From contig OY764222.1 in the NCBI GenBank assembly GCA_963668325.1, positions 1,798,001 to 1,862,000 of the forward strand: DNA of 64,000 nucleotides, in the 5' to 3' direction. This DNA is from MPNP01 sp963668325 (lineage in GTDB: Bacteria > Pseudomonadota > Alphaproteobacteria > Rhodobacterales > Rhodobacteraceae). Positions 8,234 through 18,700 of this stretch are shown here, in pieces; within the stretch, counting starts at the first letter, position 1, and every line of letters begins with the position of its first letter. The notes under the pieces were generated by a model. That model saw nothing but the letters and a program-made list of their open reading frames with translations, was not told where the DNA came from and ran no database searches. The translations under genes were made by a program, and so were the position numbers.

Positions 8234-10532
8234 AGGGCACCTGATAATTTTGGGTTAAAGTCTTCAGAATTCTTTCCGGGGTTGCCGGTGCATCAAGTGA
8301 GGGATAGGAATCAGTTACAGATGCTATTGCATTTGAGATAGCTAGGAATACCGATATCCCCAACATCAAAGGTGGTTCTCCTACGGCTTTGGAATTGAAG
8401 ATCGTTTCTTCCCGGTTCCAACCCTTCTCCCAAAGTTTTACGCGTAAATCAATGGGTCTATCCCGGCAAGCAGGTATTTTGTAGGTTGAAGGTGCGTGGG
8501 TTTGCAGAAAACCTTTGTTGTCCCAATAAAGTTCCTCCGTTGTTAACCAACCATAACCTTGAACAAAACCACCTTCAACCTGACCAAGATCAATTGCCGG
8601 ATTTACTGAATTTCCTACATCATGGATAATGTCCGCTCGCAGCAACCTGTTTTCGCCGGTAAGAACATCGATTAATACTTCAGAAACCGCAGCACCATAT
8701 GCAAAGTAAAAGAATGGTCGACCCCTGCCAATTTTTCGGTCCCAATGTAATTTAGGAGTTGAATAAAAGCCTGTTGCCGAAAGTGAGACCCTGTTCAAAT
8801 AGGCATCATTAATGACTTCCTTGAAGCCATAAGTTTCATTTTGTACTTTGAACTCACCATGTTCAAAACGTACATTTTCGGGAAGTGTTTGATGCCTTTC
8901 GGCTAAAAACTCGTTCAAACGTTTAATAATTTTTTCACAGGCAATCTTTGTTGCCATGCCGTTAATATCTGTTCCTGAAGATGCAGCTGTTGCCGATGTA
9001 TTGGGGACCTTATCGGTATCCGCCGGGGTTATTCTTACTGAATTGACCGGTTGGCCAAAGGTATTAGCTGCTATTTGTGCTATCTTGATCATGAGACCTT
9101 GGCCCATCTCAGTACCACCATGGTTCAAATGGATGGACCCATCCCTATAAACATGTACAAGAGACCCCGCCTGATTTAAATGCGTAAGAGTAAATGAGAT
9201 TCCGAATTTAACGGGGGTAAGGGCGATACCTCTTTTCAATAAGGAATGTTGTTTATTCCATTCATTGATTTCCTGTCGCCGAGCCTTATAGTCTGATATC
9301 AAAACCAATTCATCGACTATGTCGTCAATAATGCAGTCTTGAACTTCCATGCCATAATGGGTTTTTTGGAAGGAACCAGAATTGGGCGAGTTATAGAAAT
9401 TCTTTTTCCTGACATCCAAGGGATCCATATTCAGGTCATGGGCAATATGATCTATGACCCTTTCTATTCCTACCATTCCTTGCGGTCCACCGAAACCACG
9501 AAAGGCAGTAGCTGATTGGGTATTAGTTTTCAATCGATAGGAAGAAATTTTCGAAGCAGGTAGGAAATAGGCGTTGTCTGAATGGAGCATGGCGCGGTCA
9601 GCAACGGGTAGGGACAAGTCCAAGGACCATCCACATCGAACATATTGATCAATAACGACCCCATTGATCTTCCCCGTGGGATCAAAACCTACTTGGTACT
9701 TGATTCGGCAATCGTGCCGCTTGCCTGTGATCAGAAAATCATCATCCCGGTCATAACGAAATCGGCATGGCTTGCCTGTTAGCCTGGCAGCAATAGCACA
9801 GGCACAAGACACAGCATTCGCTTGGCTTTCCTTGCCCCCAAATCCGCCACCCATTCGCCTGACTTCAACCCTTACATTATTCATCGGAACGCCAAGGGTA
9901 TCAGCTACTTTGTGCTGAACTTCGGATGGGTGTTGGGTGGAGGAGTAAACCAGCATTCCTCCATTTTCCTGTGGGATGGCCATGGCAACTTGACCTTCAA
10001 GGTAAAAATGCTCCTGCCCACCAATTTCGATTACTCCGGAGAGTATTTTTGATGAGGTCTCGATTGCTCTTTCAGGGTCGCCATTTTTATAAACCAAGGG
10101 GTCTTCAAACAAACTGGCAGCCTCTAGTGCTTCATCAATGGTTAAAAGAGGTTCAAGTTCTTCAAAATCTATGTAGGCTTTTCGAGCAGCTTTTCTGGCA
10201 TTCAGGTTGGTATCGGCAACAACTATGAATATCGGCTGGCCAATATGCTCAACGATGTCCTTTGCCAATAGGGGCTCCCAATATGGGGAAGGTGAAACAT
10301 CGTTGGATGCAGGCAGGTCTGAAGATAAAAGTACCTTAACCACGCCTTTGGATCGCTTGACGGGTTCAAGATCAATTGATTTTATTTTTCCCCTTGCAAT
10401 CTTCGAGAGGCCGAAAGCAAGATGGAGTGTTCCCTCTGTCGAGGCCAAATCGTCGATATATTGGGCTTCGCCAGTGACATGAAGTTTGGCAGAATCGTGA
10501 TGAATATCTGGTTTAGCCTTATAAGCTGTCAT
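8208..10532 (-). CDS. xdhB: Xanthine dehydrogenase molybdopterin-binding large subunit
   Basis: A full-length (774 aa) molybdenum hydroxylase large subunit. Recognisable cofactor and active-site segments are GGGFGGKESQ, AFRGFGGPQG, GGTEMGQGL and, near the C-terminus, AVGEPPLMLG, whose Glu is the expected catalytic base. With the small subunit it would hydroxylate hypoxanthine and xanthine to urate in the cytoplasm, passing electrons through FeS and FAD to NAD. Its ATG follows the TAA of xdhA without a gap, a sign of translational coupling. Confidence 0.93.
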   Translation of the reverse strand: MTAYKAKPDIHHDSAKLHVTGEAQYIDDLASTEGTLHLAFGLSKIARGKIKSIDLEPVKRSKGVVKVLLSSDLPASNDVSPSPYWEPLLAKDIVEHIGQPIFIVVADTNLNARKAARKAYIDFEELEPLLTIDEALEAASLFEDPLVYKNGDPERAIETSSKILSGVIEIGGQEHFYLEGQVAMAIPQENGGMLVYSSTQHPSEVQHKVADTLGVPMNNVRVEVRRMGGGFGGKESQANAVSCACAIAARLTGKPCRFRYDRDDDFLITGKRHDCRIKYQVGFDPTGKINGVVIDQYVRCGWSLDLSLPVADRAMLHSDNAYFLPASKISSYRLKTNTQSATAFRGFGGPQGMVGIERVIDHIAHDLNMDPLDVRKKNFYNSPNSGSFQKTHYGMEVQDCIIDDIVDELVLISDYKARRQEINEWNKQHSLLKRGIALTPVKFGISFTLTHLNQAGSLVHVYRDGSIHLNHGGTEMGQGLMIKIAQIAANTFGQPVNSVRITPADTDKVPNTSATAASSGTDINGMATKIACEKIIKRLNEFLAERHQTLPENVRFEHGEFKVQNETYGFKEVINDAYLNRVSLSATGFYSTPKLHWDRKIGRGRPFFYFAYGAAVSEVLIDVLTGENRLLRADIIHDVGNSVNPAIDLGQVEGGFVQGYGWLTTEELYWDNKGFLQTHAPSTYKIPACRDRPIDLRVKLWEKGWNREETIFNSKAVGEPPLMLGISVFLAISNAIASVTDSYPSLDAPATPERILKTLTQNYQVPFDLQSRRN

Positions 10533-11942
10533 TTAATTCACCTGATAATGATCAATTGATGAAAATCCAGACCTTCGAATTCTTTCAAAGTAAAATTTCA
10601 ACAGAAGGTTCTTGGCTATTTGTATTCTGTAATCGCTTGAAGCTCTCATATCCGTTATTGGTTGAAAATCTTTCTCCAGAATTTCAATTGCCTCCTGAAT
10701 TGTTGCAAGGTTCAGGGTTTTGCCTAGCAGAAAAGCTTCGGTTTCTGTTGCCCTTTTTGGTATTGCCGCCAATCCACCATAAGCAATTCTGACATTTTGG
10801 ACAATTTGGTGATCCAATTCCAATAGAAAGCAACCACAAACAGCTGATATATCCTGGTCCCTTCGTTTTGAAATTTTGTAGCTTCTGAACCACTTATGGT
10901 GCAAGGGGATTTCAATACCTTCGACGAATTCGCCCGATTCTCTATCCTGAACGCCATAATCCACAAAGAAATCCTCGAGAGGTATCCTTCGTCTGGTTGA
11001 TTTTTTTCTGAGTATTAGGGTTGAAGAAAGGGCAATGAGTGCTGGGGGCAAATCACCAATGGGCGAACCGTTGGCAATATTCCCTCCTACCGTAGCCGAA
11101 TTACGGATTTGTACGGAGCCAAAGCGATTTAGCAACACACTGAGGGAAGGATAATATTTTGAAATGATCTCATCAAATTTGGTTAGGGTCGTTGTTGCCC
11201 CAACCGTAAGGGTCTTGCCACTGATTTTTATTTTTTTGAGTTCAGGTATATCAGAAATATAGCAAGGAGATTGTAATGATTTCAGCTCTTTCGTAACCCA
11301 AAGTCCCACATCAGTTCCCCCTGCTATCAGGGTTGCATCCGGATGGTTTGCATACCATTCAGAGAATTCTTCAATGTTATCAGGGATAAGATCAAATTTA
11401 CCCTGGCTGACAGACGGTTTGTCATCAATTTTCAATTCAGAGCGTTCAAACCAATCCGGTTTGGGTTTCTGCAAACTCTCGTTTCCAGCGTTGATGATTG
11501 GATCATAACCTGTACATCTGCAGAGGTTGCCTGCCAAAATTGTATCTAGATCCCTGCTGTAACCATTGGTGTGGGCTGAAACTAGAGACATGACAATTCC
11601 TGGGGTACAGAACCCACATTGATTCCCATTGTATTTTATCATTGCTTCCTGGACCGGGTGGAGATTCCCATCCGGACTAGAGACCCCCTCGATGGTACGA
11701 ATTGATTTGTTGTGCAATTGCGGCAGAAACAAAATACAGGAGTTTACAGCGGCATGAACCAGCCTGTTCTCCTCGATTGATTCAATTATTACTGTACAGG
11801 CTCCACAATCACCCTCATTACAACCTTCCTTTGTGCCCTTGAGAGAAGCATTTTCCCTCAGCCAATCCAGTAAAGTTGTACTTCCCGTGGGGTCTTCTAC
11901 AGAAACCTGTTGACCATTGATAAAAAAATTTATTTTCGACAT
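10533..11942 (-). CDS. xdhA: Xanthine dehydrogenase FeS/FAD small subunit
   Basis: About 469 aa. The N-terminus is a plant-type [2Fe-2S] domain (CNEGDCGACT with Cys41, 46 and 49, then Cys69), followed by a second [2Fe-2S] domain (CGFCTPGIVMS and NLCRCTGYDPI) and a FAD-binding domain (IAGGTDVGLWV, TVGGNIANGSPIGDLPPAL). This fused two-domain small subunit is the bacterial XDH arrangement. I use the ATG at 11942 with AGGGA just upstream; a TTG precedes it directly. It is the first gene of xdhABC, transcribed away from dnaE; the shared 230-base spacer should carry both promoters. Confidence 0.93.
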   Translation of the reverse strand: MSKINFFINGQQVSVEDPTGSTTLLDWLRENASLKGTKEGCNEGDCGACTVIIESIEENRLVHAAVNSCILFLPQLHNKSIRTIEGVSSPDGNLHPVQEAMIKYNGNQCGFCTPGIVMSLVSAHTNGYSRDLDTILAGNLCRCTGYDPIINAGNESLQKPKPDWFERSELKIDDKPSVSQGKFDLIPDNIEEFSEWYANHPDATLIAGGTDVGLWVTKELKSLQSPCYISDIPELKKIKISGKTLTVGATTTLTKFDEIISKYYPSLSVLLNRFGSVQIRNSATVGGNIANGSPIGDLPPALIALSSTLILRKKSTRRRIPLEDFFVDYGVQDRESGEFVEGIEIPLHHKWFRSYKISKRRDQDISAVCGCFLLELDHQIVQNVRIAYGGLAAIPKRATETEAFLLGKTLNLATIQEAIEILEKDFQPITDMRASSDYRIQIAKNLLLKFYFERIRRSGFSSIDHYQVN

Positions 11943-12175
11943 CAATCCCTATCTTTAAAGGAAATTACGCAAACCTTCCACTTTTGATTTTAAGTGCTAC
12001 GTTTTTTCTTTTTGATTTTGTAGTTAGAATTCAAGTTCTATGTCAATTGCATTTTTAAATTGAATTCAAGGTTAAAACCAAAATCCTTGATTTCAATAAC
12101 GCATTTTGAAAGTCAAAAAGTTTAGGTCCAAATGCCGTTCCTGGTAATTCAAAGACTTGAGGTAGACATCAAGTA

Positions 12176-15100
12176 ATGATTTCTGATTCCAAATTTGTTC
12201 ACCTCAGGGTCCACAGTAAATATTCTATCCTTGAGGGTATCCTTGAAGTCAATCAGATAAGCAGTGTCTGTCGAGAATTGGATATGCCGGCTGTGGCACT
12301 TACCGATACCAGCAACATGTTTGCAGCATTGGAGTTTGCCAAATGTTGTTCTGGAAATGGTATTCAACCAATTCATGGGATCCAGATTCCTTTGAAAATC
12401 AGGGAGAATCATCTAAACCCACAAGATCCCGCTGATACTGCCTCCATCATAGTTCTGGCTAAAAATAAAACAGGATATCAAAACCTGTTGAAACTCAATT
12501 CCAATATGTATCTAGACCAAGGTAAAGTTATACCGCACGTGACACTTAAGGAATTAAAAACATTCCAAGAGGGATTAATCTGCTTGACAGGGGGTAGTGA
12601 GGGACCACCAGGACTGTTTTTGAGTGATGGTTCATATTTCGAAGCCAAGAAGATTGTGTCAAAACTCACTGATATTTTTTCATCAGGTGTGTACCAAGAA
12701 ATCCAACGGCATTCATTTGAAGATTCGACCTGTAGCAAAAATGAATTGAATACTGAAGCCGGGTTGATTGATATAGCCTATGAATTGGGACTTCCTTTGG
12801 TTGCAACCAACAACGTTTTCCTGGCAAAAAAGGAAGATTATGAGCCTGTGGATATGTTGTTCTACATCAAGAATGGAGGCTTTGAGACTCAAAAGGATCC
12901 AAGGAGGATATTAACACCCGAGCATTACTTAAAATCACAAGATGAAATGGCGGAATTGTTTCAGGATTTACCTGAGGCAATTGATAGTACGGTCGAGATT
13001 GCCAGGAGATGCAGTTATCATTCCCAAACACATTCCCCCATGCTGCCAAGATTTTGTGATGATGAAAATCAGGAATTAAAGAAAAAAACCCTGGATGGAT
13101 TAAAGAAAAGAATCGAAACCATCGAATTGGCAGATTCCGAAGAAGTCTATTACCAACGGCTGGAATACGAATTGGGGGTCATCAGCAATACAAATTTCGC
13201 GGGCTATTTTCTTATTGTTGCTGATTTTGTGGGGTGGGCAAAAGATAATGGCATCCCAGTGGGCCCCGGAAGGGGTTCTGGTGCGGGTTCACTAGTGGCC
13301 TATGCTCTCAATATCACTACCCTAGACCCTATCAGGTATTCACTACTGTTCGAGCGATTTCTGAATACAGAGCGGCTTTCTTTTCCAGACTTCGATATCG
13401 ATTTTTGCTCGGAAAAAAGAGATGATGTCCTGGGATATGTTACTTCAAGGTATGGTGAGGGTAGAGTAGCCCAGATTGTTACTTTTGGTAGCCTCGGTGC
13501 CAAGAATGCAATAAGGGATTTTGGCCGTATTCTCAGGGTTCCAAGACACCTTCTTAATCTTTGGGCTTCGGAAATCGACCCTAGAATGTCCTTCAAGGAA
13601 CAAAGGAAGGGTAATGAACTCCTGACTGCTGCTGAGAAAAGCAACCCGTATTTCAAAAAGATGTTTGATCTAATAGAAGTTGTAGAGGGCATTCCGAGAA
13701 ACACCAGTCGTCACCCTGGGGGGATAGTAATCAGTAATAAACCCATGCTGGAAACAGTCCCTCTTTATCATGATAGGAAACAGGGTCTCCCGGTTACCCA
13801 ATTTGACCTGAAGTGGGTTGAAGAGGCGGGTTTGGTTAAGATGGATTTCTTGGGGGTCAAGACTTTGACGGTCATCTATAAAACCCTGGAAAAACTTTCC
13901 AAAAGAGGGTTGGATATAGATATCGACAATATTTCCCTCGAAGATGAAAAGACCTTTGACCTATATGCCAATGGAAAAACCATGGGGGTATTTCAGGTTG
14001 AAGGGGTTGGGATGACCAATGCCCTCAAGTTAATGAAACCCACCAGATTTGAGGACATTATTGCGATGGTAGCGCTTTACCGTCCTGGTCCCATGGAAAT
14101 TATCGGGGATTTCTGTGCCGTAAAGAACGGTACAAAAAAGGCCCAAAAACTACATGATTCTATTGATTACATCCTGGAGGAGACCAACGGTTTTATCGTT
14201 TACCAGGAGCAGGTGATGGAAATCGTAAGGCAGATGGCTGGATATTCCCTGGGTAGGGCTGACGTGGTCAGAAGAATCATGGGGAAGAAAATCCCTGCTG
14301 AAATGGAACAGGAGAAACCCAAGTTTTTCCAAGGTGCCAAGGAAAAAGAAGTACCCCAAGCAACAGTAGAAAAAGTTTGGGATCAACTGGAAGCCTTTGC
14401 CCATTATGGCTTTAACAAATCCCATGCTGCCGTTTATGCCCTAGTTAGTTACCAAACTGCTTGGCTGAAGGCCAACCACCATTTGGAATATATGGCTTCG
14501 GTAATGACCATGGATTTAAATGATGTGGACAAGATAGCAGGCTATGTAATGGACCTGGATAAATCCGGTGTAGGTATCGTTGTCCCTGATATCAACCAGT
14601 CCCAATTAGATTTTGAAGTAAAGGATGGGAAAATTGTCTACTCCCTAGCAGCTATCAAAAGTGTAGGGATTGATGTTGCCAGAAAAATTGAAGAAGTCAG
14701 GGGGGATGAACCATTCAAGGATATGTTTGATTTTGCCGAGAGGGTTGATTTGTCAACAATTTCCAAAAGTGCCTATGAAAACATAGTACGTGCAGGAGGT
14801 TTTGATTGTCTGGATCGTAATCGACAGAAGTTAATCAAAAATTTCGATACTCTTTCAACTTATGCCAAATCACAAAACAAAAGCATCAAGCACCAAAGCC
14901 TGTTCGACGACCTGATTGACATGCCCAAACCGGACTTACGGCCATTTAAGGATTGGGGTGATACCCAAAGGTTAGCAGAGGAACAGATTTCGGTTGGATT
15001 TTACCTCAGTGAGCATCCGGTAACCAGATATAAGAAAAAAATTGCTTCTGATATAATCACTCCAATTTCGACTATTCTGGACTGGCTGGATCGTTCTTTT

Positions 15101-15622
15101 GACAATTTTGGTAAAAAGAGAGAAATCAAGATAGCAGGAATTATTTCCAAGGTTACCAAACGAAATACCCACAACGGTAGCCAAATGGCTTTCATAAAAT
15201 TTTCTGATGATACTGGCGAAATTGAGATTTTCCTTTCCCCGGAGTTTTATGCCATGAATAATACGATGATGGTCGAAAACGTCCTGGTTTATGCTAATGT
15301 TGAAGTCGAGAAATACAAAGACCAGATAAGGATTTCCACCTACAAGATTTCACCCCTGGAGGATTTAATCAAAACCCATCCCATAACTGTCAAAATTCAT
15401 TTTGACAAGGATTCAGTTCCTGGCCAGGTAAAGAGGATTTTGGAAGAAAACACCGAGGGATTACCCAATTACCAATGGTCAAGGGTTGTTTTTTCACCCT
15501 TTTGTAAGGAAATAAGGGATGACTATTCTATTGAAATCGCAAGAGCCTATAAATTGAATAAAAAAGTTAAACAGGCTATAAAAAGCTTGGAAGGAGTAAT
15601 TAAAGTCTCACCTATGGATTAA
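12176..15622 (+). CDS. dnaE: DNA polymerase III alpha subunit
   Basis: This is the replicative polymerase catalytic subunit, 1148 aa, normal length for DnaE1. The N-terminal PHP domain begins FVHLRVHSKYSILEG. The polymerase core has PVGPGRGSGAGSLVAYAL, the catalytic aspartates in FPDFDIDFCSEKRDDV and the FNKSHAAVYALVSYQTAWLK segment. An OB-fold region (IKIAGIISKVTKRNTHNG) lies near the C-terminus. It is followed by hisS after about 115 bases with no clear terminator between them. Confidence 0.97.
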   Translation: MISDSKFVHLRVHSKYSILEGILEVNQISSVCRELDMPAVALTDTSNMFAALEFAKCCSGNGIQPIHGIQIPLKIRENHLNPQDPADTASIIVLAKNKTGYQNLLKLNSNMYLDQGKVIPHVTLKELKTFQEGLICLTGGSEGPPGLFLSDGSYFEAKKIVSKLTDIFSSGVYQEIQRHSFEDSTCSKNELNTEAGLIDIAYELGLPLVATNNVFLAKKEDYEPVDMLFYIKNGGFETQKDPRRILTPEHYLKSQDEMAELFQDLPEAIDSTVEIARRCSYHSQTHSPMLPRFCDDENQELKKKTLDGLKKRIETIELADSEEVYYQRLEYELGVISNTNFAGYFLIVADFVGWAKDNGIPVGPGRGSGAGSLVAYALNITTLDPIRYSLLFERFLNTERLSFPDFDIDFCSEKRDDVLGYVTSRYGEGRVAQIVTFGSLGAKNAIRDFGRILRVPRHLLNLWASEIDPRMSFKEQRKGNELLTAAEKSNPYFKKMFDLIEVVEGIPRNTSRHPGGIVISNKPMLETVPLYHDRKQGLPVTQFDLKWVEEAGLVKMDFLGVKTLTVIYKTLEKLSKRGLDIDIDNISLEDEKTFDLYANGKTMGVFQVEGVGMTNALKLMKPTRFEDIIAMVALYRPGPMEIIGDFCAVKNGTKKAQKLHDSIDYILEETNGFIVYQEQVMEIVRQMAGYSLGRADVVRRIMGKKIPAEMEQEKPKFFQGAKEKEVPQATVEKVWDQLEAFAHYGFNKSHAAVYALVSYQTAWLKANHHLEYMASVMTMDLNDVDKIAGYVMDLDKSGVGIVVPDINQSQLDFEVKDGKIVYSLAAIKSVGIDVARKIEEVRGDEPFKDMFDFAERVDLSTISKSAYENIVRAGGFDCLDRNRQKLIKNFDTLSTYAKSQNKSIKHQSLFDDLIDMPKPDLRPFKDWGDTQRLAEEQISVGFYLSEHPVTRYKKKIASDIITPISTILDWLDRSFDNFGKKREIKIAGIISKVTKRNTHNGSQMAFIKFSDDTGEIEIFLSPEFYAMNNTMMVENVLVYANVEVEKYKDQIRISTYKISPLEDLIKTHPITVKIHFDKDSVPGQVKRILEENTEGLPNYQWSRVVFSPFCKEIRDDYSIEIARAYKLNKKVKQAIKSLEGVIKVSPMD

Positions 15623-15737
15623 TGTACAAGGCTGATCTGGAAATAAGTATAGCCATCCACAGCTCCCTTTGGAGTAGTAAGGTACATCATACTAAGACTT
15701 TAACCTGAAATTTACCACCAATATCCGGAATTTTTCT

Positions 15738-17240
15738 ATGGTTTCTAAATCCAAAAACCAAAAAGCAGCACGGCCAAAAGCGGAAACACCTCAGGGGTTT
15801 CAGGATTATTTTGGGGAGGCACATCAAATCCGGTTACAAATGATGAATACGATAGGAGAAGTATTCAACAAGTTTGGATTTGAACCGTTGGAAACTCCGG
15901 CAATTGAGTATTTGGATACCCTAGGGAAGTTTCTTCCAGACTTGGATCGTCCTAATGAAGGGGTTTTTGCTTGGAAGGAGGACGAAAAGTGGCTTTCCCT
16001 CCGTTATGATATGACCGCACCCCTTGCCCGGGTAGCAGCCCAATACAGGAACACCTTACCCACTCCTTACCGGCGATACGCTATGGGGCCGGTCTGGCGG
16101 AACGAAAAACCCGGACCGGGTCGGTTTCGACAATTCTACCAATGTGATGCAGATACTGTGGGATCCAATAGCATGGCCGCAGATGCCGAAATGGCCGTAA
16201 TGACTTCTGAAATCCTTGATGCCTTGGGAATTGGTACAGATGATTACATTATAAAACTAAACAATCGGAAAATCTTGGATGGAATCCTTGTTGTGGCTGG
16301 TATTTTGGATGAGAGTGATATTGAAGCTAGTGCCAAAGCCAAAGGAGTAATCTTTCGGGCCATGGATAAAATGGAGAGGTTAGGGTCGAAAGGAGTTCGA
16401 TTGTTATTGGGTGAGGGAAGGTTGGATGAAAGTGGTGATTTCACCAAGGGGGCTGGTTTAAGCAAAAACCAAATAGATCCCATCATGAATTTTCTAGAAC
16501 TTGGTGGTCAATCAAATGAGGATATTCTTAATTCCCTGAGAGATCTGGTTGCTGATACAGATGTGGGATCTGAAGGAGTATATGAGCTGAATGAAATTCT
16601 GGATAATATCAACTCCCAAAGCAACAACATGGAAAATTTTATAATTGATACATCCATTGTACGAGGTTTGGATTATTATACCGGGCCTGTCCTAGAGGCT
16701 GAACTTACATTCGAAGTATTTGATTCTAAGGGGAGGCCCAGAAGATTTGGATCTGTCGCCGGAGGTGGTCGGTATGACGATCTGGTTAAGCGGTTTACTG
16801 GTCAAAGGATTCCAGCCACGGGTGTATCCATAGGTGTTGATAGGCTTATCGCTGCTCTGGAATTAAATAAATCGAAAGTGGATAGGGTTCTAGGGCCAGT
16901 TTTGGTTACTGTTATGGACCGCCATCGAATGGTAGATTACCAAAAAATAGTGGCTGAACTGCGTAAGGAAGGAATCAAGTCTGAAGTTTTTTTGGGGAAT
17001 GCCAGGAATTTTGGCAAGCAGTTGAAATATGCTGATAACAGGAAATGCCCCCTAGCCATTATCCAAGGTGAAGAAGAAAGAAATCGAGGCGTCATTTTGA
17101 TCAAGGATCTTGAACTTGGTGCGATTATTTCAGAAACTGCATCCAAGGAAGAGTGGAAATCAAGAGATTGGCAACTGGAAGTAACGACCGATGATCTCGT
17201 TCCCAAAATCAAAGAGATGCTTGCCAGAAAGAATTCATAG
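15738..17240 (+). CDS. hisS: Histidyl-tRNA synthetase, alphaproteobacterial type
   Basis: A 500-aa class II synthetase that charges tRNA-His. Motif 2 reads GPVWRNEKPGPGRFRQFYQ and continues CDADTVGS, the histidine signature is RGLDYYTG, and motif 3 lies around GGGRYDDLV. The C-terminal anticodon-binding domain starts near VLGPVLVTVMDRH. The motif-2 region matches the divergent HisRS clade known from many alphaproteobacteria, which recognise a tRNA-His without the usual G-1, rather than the common bacterial form. The start is a plain ATG. It ends 16 bases before the converging DUF1489 gene. Confidence 0.95.
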   Translation: MVSKSKNQKAARPKAETPQGFQDYFGEAHQIRLQMMNTIGEVFNKFGFEPLETPAIEYLDTLGKFLPDLDRPNEGVFAWKEDEKWLSLRYDMTAPLARVAAQYRNTLPTPYRRYAMGPVWRNEKPGPGRFRQFYQCDADTVGSNSMAADAEMAVMTSEILDALGIGTDDYIIKLNNRKILDGILVVAGILDESDIEASAKAKGVIFRAMDKMERLGSKGVRLLLGEGRLDESGDFTKGAGLSKNQIDPIMNFLELGGQSNEDILNSLRDLVADTDVGSEGVYELNEILDNINSQSNNMENFIIDTSIVRGLDYYTGPVLEAELTFEVFDSKGRPRRFGSVAGGGRYDDLVKRFTGQRIPATGVSIGVDRLIAALELNKSKVDRVLGPVLVTVMDRHRMVDYQKIVAELRKEGIKSEVFLGNARNFGKQLKYADNRKCPLAIIQGEEERNRGVILIKDLELGAIISETASKEEWKSRDWQLEVTTDDLVPKIKEMLARKNS

Positions 17241-17255
17241 CCCTTCGCTACTCAT

Positions 17256-17717
17256 TTAACGTTGGTATGGTTCAAAAGTAATTTTGAATTCGTCATAGCT
17301 ATGTTTTTCAAATAGCCTGATAACATTGTCTACACTTCCCGCGTTCCCTTGAAAAGGCAGATCAAGAGGGGCTTTTTTAGGAGTAAGATATCGCCAGCCC
17401 TGGAAGGGTCTTCTGGGAACTGGTTCCGTACGCACAAGCTGTTCATCGAAAACGATTGCCCAGCGTTTTATTCCTTTTGGATCAATCCTTTGGTCAAAGG
17501 CAATTACTCTTTGGCGTACGGAAATCGTGCCGTTGATAACCCAATAAAGCGACCCGCCATTTAAAATTTCTTCAAACCTCCTAGGCCTAAATCGAGTTAC
17601 GTGCTCTGGTGAAGTATACACCCCACTCTTCCTTCTTTCGGTCTGCCATTCCTCTAATTCTTCTACTGTGTTTACTCCAACACACAGTTTTACGAGATTC
17701 ATGGTTTTTTTCGTCAT
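17256..17717 (-). CDS. DUF1489 family protein
   Basis: About 153 aa. It matches DUF1489, a family of unknown function found mostly in alphaproteobacteria, with the typical VGVNTVEELEEWQTERR, HVTRFRPRRFEEILNGGSLY and a conserved WVI(N/K)GTISVRQ strand. It appears soluble and cytoplasmic, with no signal or membrane segment. I start it at the ATG 17717 (MTKKTMNLVKL), because the extra residues from the upstream TTG at 17744 are not part of the conserved domain. It is convergent with hisS. Confidence 0.8.
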   Translation of the reverse strand: MTKKTMNLVKLCVGVNTVEELEEWQTERRKSGVYTSPEHVTRFRPRRFEEILNGGSLYWVINGTISVRQRVIAFDQRIDPKGIKRWAIVFDEQLVRTEPVPRRPFQGWRYLTPKKAPLDLPFQGNAGSVDNVIRLFEKHSYDEFKITFEPYQR

Positions 17718-17897
17718 CAGACAAACAAGTTTTGGAGTACTCAAAATAAAATATAGCGACCTGTGATATTGTACAAAACACGGTACCCTTCAACAAATAT
17801 ACCAAACCCAAGCCACAAGAAAAATCCCTATTTCGAGATAATATCTACTCGGAATGGCAAAATCCTTCCTGGTTAACTAAATTATTCCTTGTGAAAG

Positions 17898-17926
17898 TTG
17901 ACAATTTTGTAGGTCAACCTTACTTA
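17898..17926 (+). promoter_or_regulatory. Candidate sigma-70 promoter of rpsD
   Basis: A perfect TTGACA (17898-17903), a 17-base spacer and TACTTA (17921-17926) lie about 120 bases upstream of the rpsD start. The -10 box is imperfect; the assignment rests on the -35 box, spacing and position. Confidence 0.45.
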
Positions 17927-18049
17927 ACCATTCCACTTACTATTTCAGATTAACCTTGGTGTTGGTGGGTCTCGCAAGAGAATTCCTGTCGCTTGATGTT
18001 TGATATCAGGAAAGGACAACACCCTTCAGAAACCAGAAGGAAATCAGCC

Positions 18050-18670
18050 GTGACAAAAAGAACGACTGCCAAGTATAAAATTGACCGACGAATGGGAGAA
18101 AACATTTGGGGAAGGCCCAAATCTCCCTTTAACAAGAGAAATTATGGACCTGGCCAACATGGCCAGAGAAGAAAGGGGAAACTCTCCGATTTTGGTATCC
18201 AGTTGAGGTCTAAACAAAAACTGAAAGGGTACTACGGGGATTTAACCGAAAAACAATTCCGTCGAACCTATGGTGAAGCAGAACGTTTGAAGGGTGATAC
18301 GGGCGAAAATCTTATTGGTCTACTGGAAAGACGCCTTGATGCCGTAGTATACAGAGCAAAATTTGTAGTAACAATGTTTGCTGCAAGACAGTTTATCAAT
18401 CACGGCCATGTTCTGGTCAATGGCAAGAGAGTCAATATACCTTCTTACAGGGTTAATGAAGGTGACGAGATTGAAGTCAGAGAGAAATCAAAACAGCTGA
18501 TAATCGTTGGCGATGCCATTGATAACCCGGAAAGGGGAATTCCAGAATATCTGGAAGTTGATACTGATAACATGAAGGCTAAGTTTGTCAGGGTTCCCCA
18601 ATTGAAGGATGTACCATATCCAACAATGATGGAACCAAATTTAGTTGTTGAATATTACGCCAAAAACTAA
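18050..18670 (+). CDS. rpsD: 30S ribosomal protein S4
   Basis: 206 aa when started at the GTG 18050 (MTKRTTAKYKIDRRMGENIW), the expected N-terminus of alphaproteobacterial S4, with AGAAGGAAA a few bases upstream. The longer frame from 17993 adds 19 residues foreign to S4. The S4 N-terminal domain (PFNKRNYGPGQHGQRRKGK) and the S4 RNA-binding domain (LERRLDAVVYRAKFV) with GHVLVNGKRVNIPSY are present. S4 binds 16S rRNA early in 30S assembly. The gene is monocistronic here, as in many alphaproteobacteria. Confidence 0.96.
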   Translation: MTKRTTAKYKIDRRMGENIWGRPKSPFNKRNYGPGQHGQRRKGKLSDFGIQLRSKQKLKGYYGDLTEKQFRRTYGEAERLKGDTGENLIGLLERRLDAVVYRAKFVVTMFAARQFINHGHVLVNGKRVNIPSYRVNEGDEIEVREKSKQLIIVGDAIDNPERGIPEYLEVDTDNMKAKFVRVPQLKDVPYPTMMEPNLVVEYYAKN

Positions 18671-18680
18671 AATAACCTCT

Positions 18681-18700
18681 CCCTATCATAGGGTTTAAAT
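18681..18700 (+). terminator. Weak candidate terminator after rpsD
   Basis: CCCTATCATAGGG forms a 5-bp stem with a 3-base loop and is followed by TTTAAAT, about ten bases after the rpsD stop. The stem is short and the T run interrupted, so this is only a suggestion. Confidence 0.25.
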
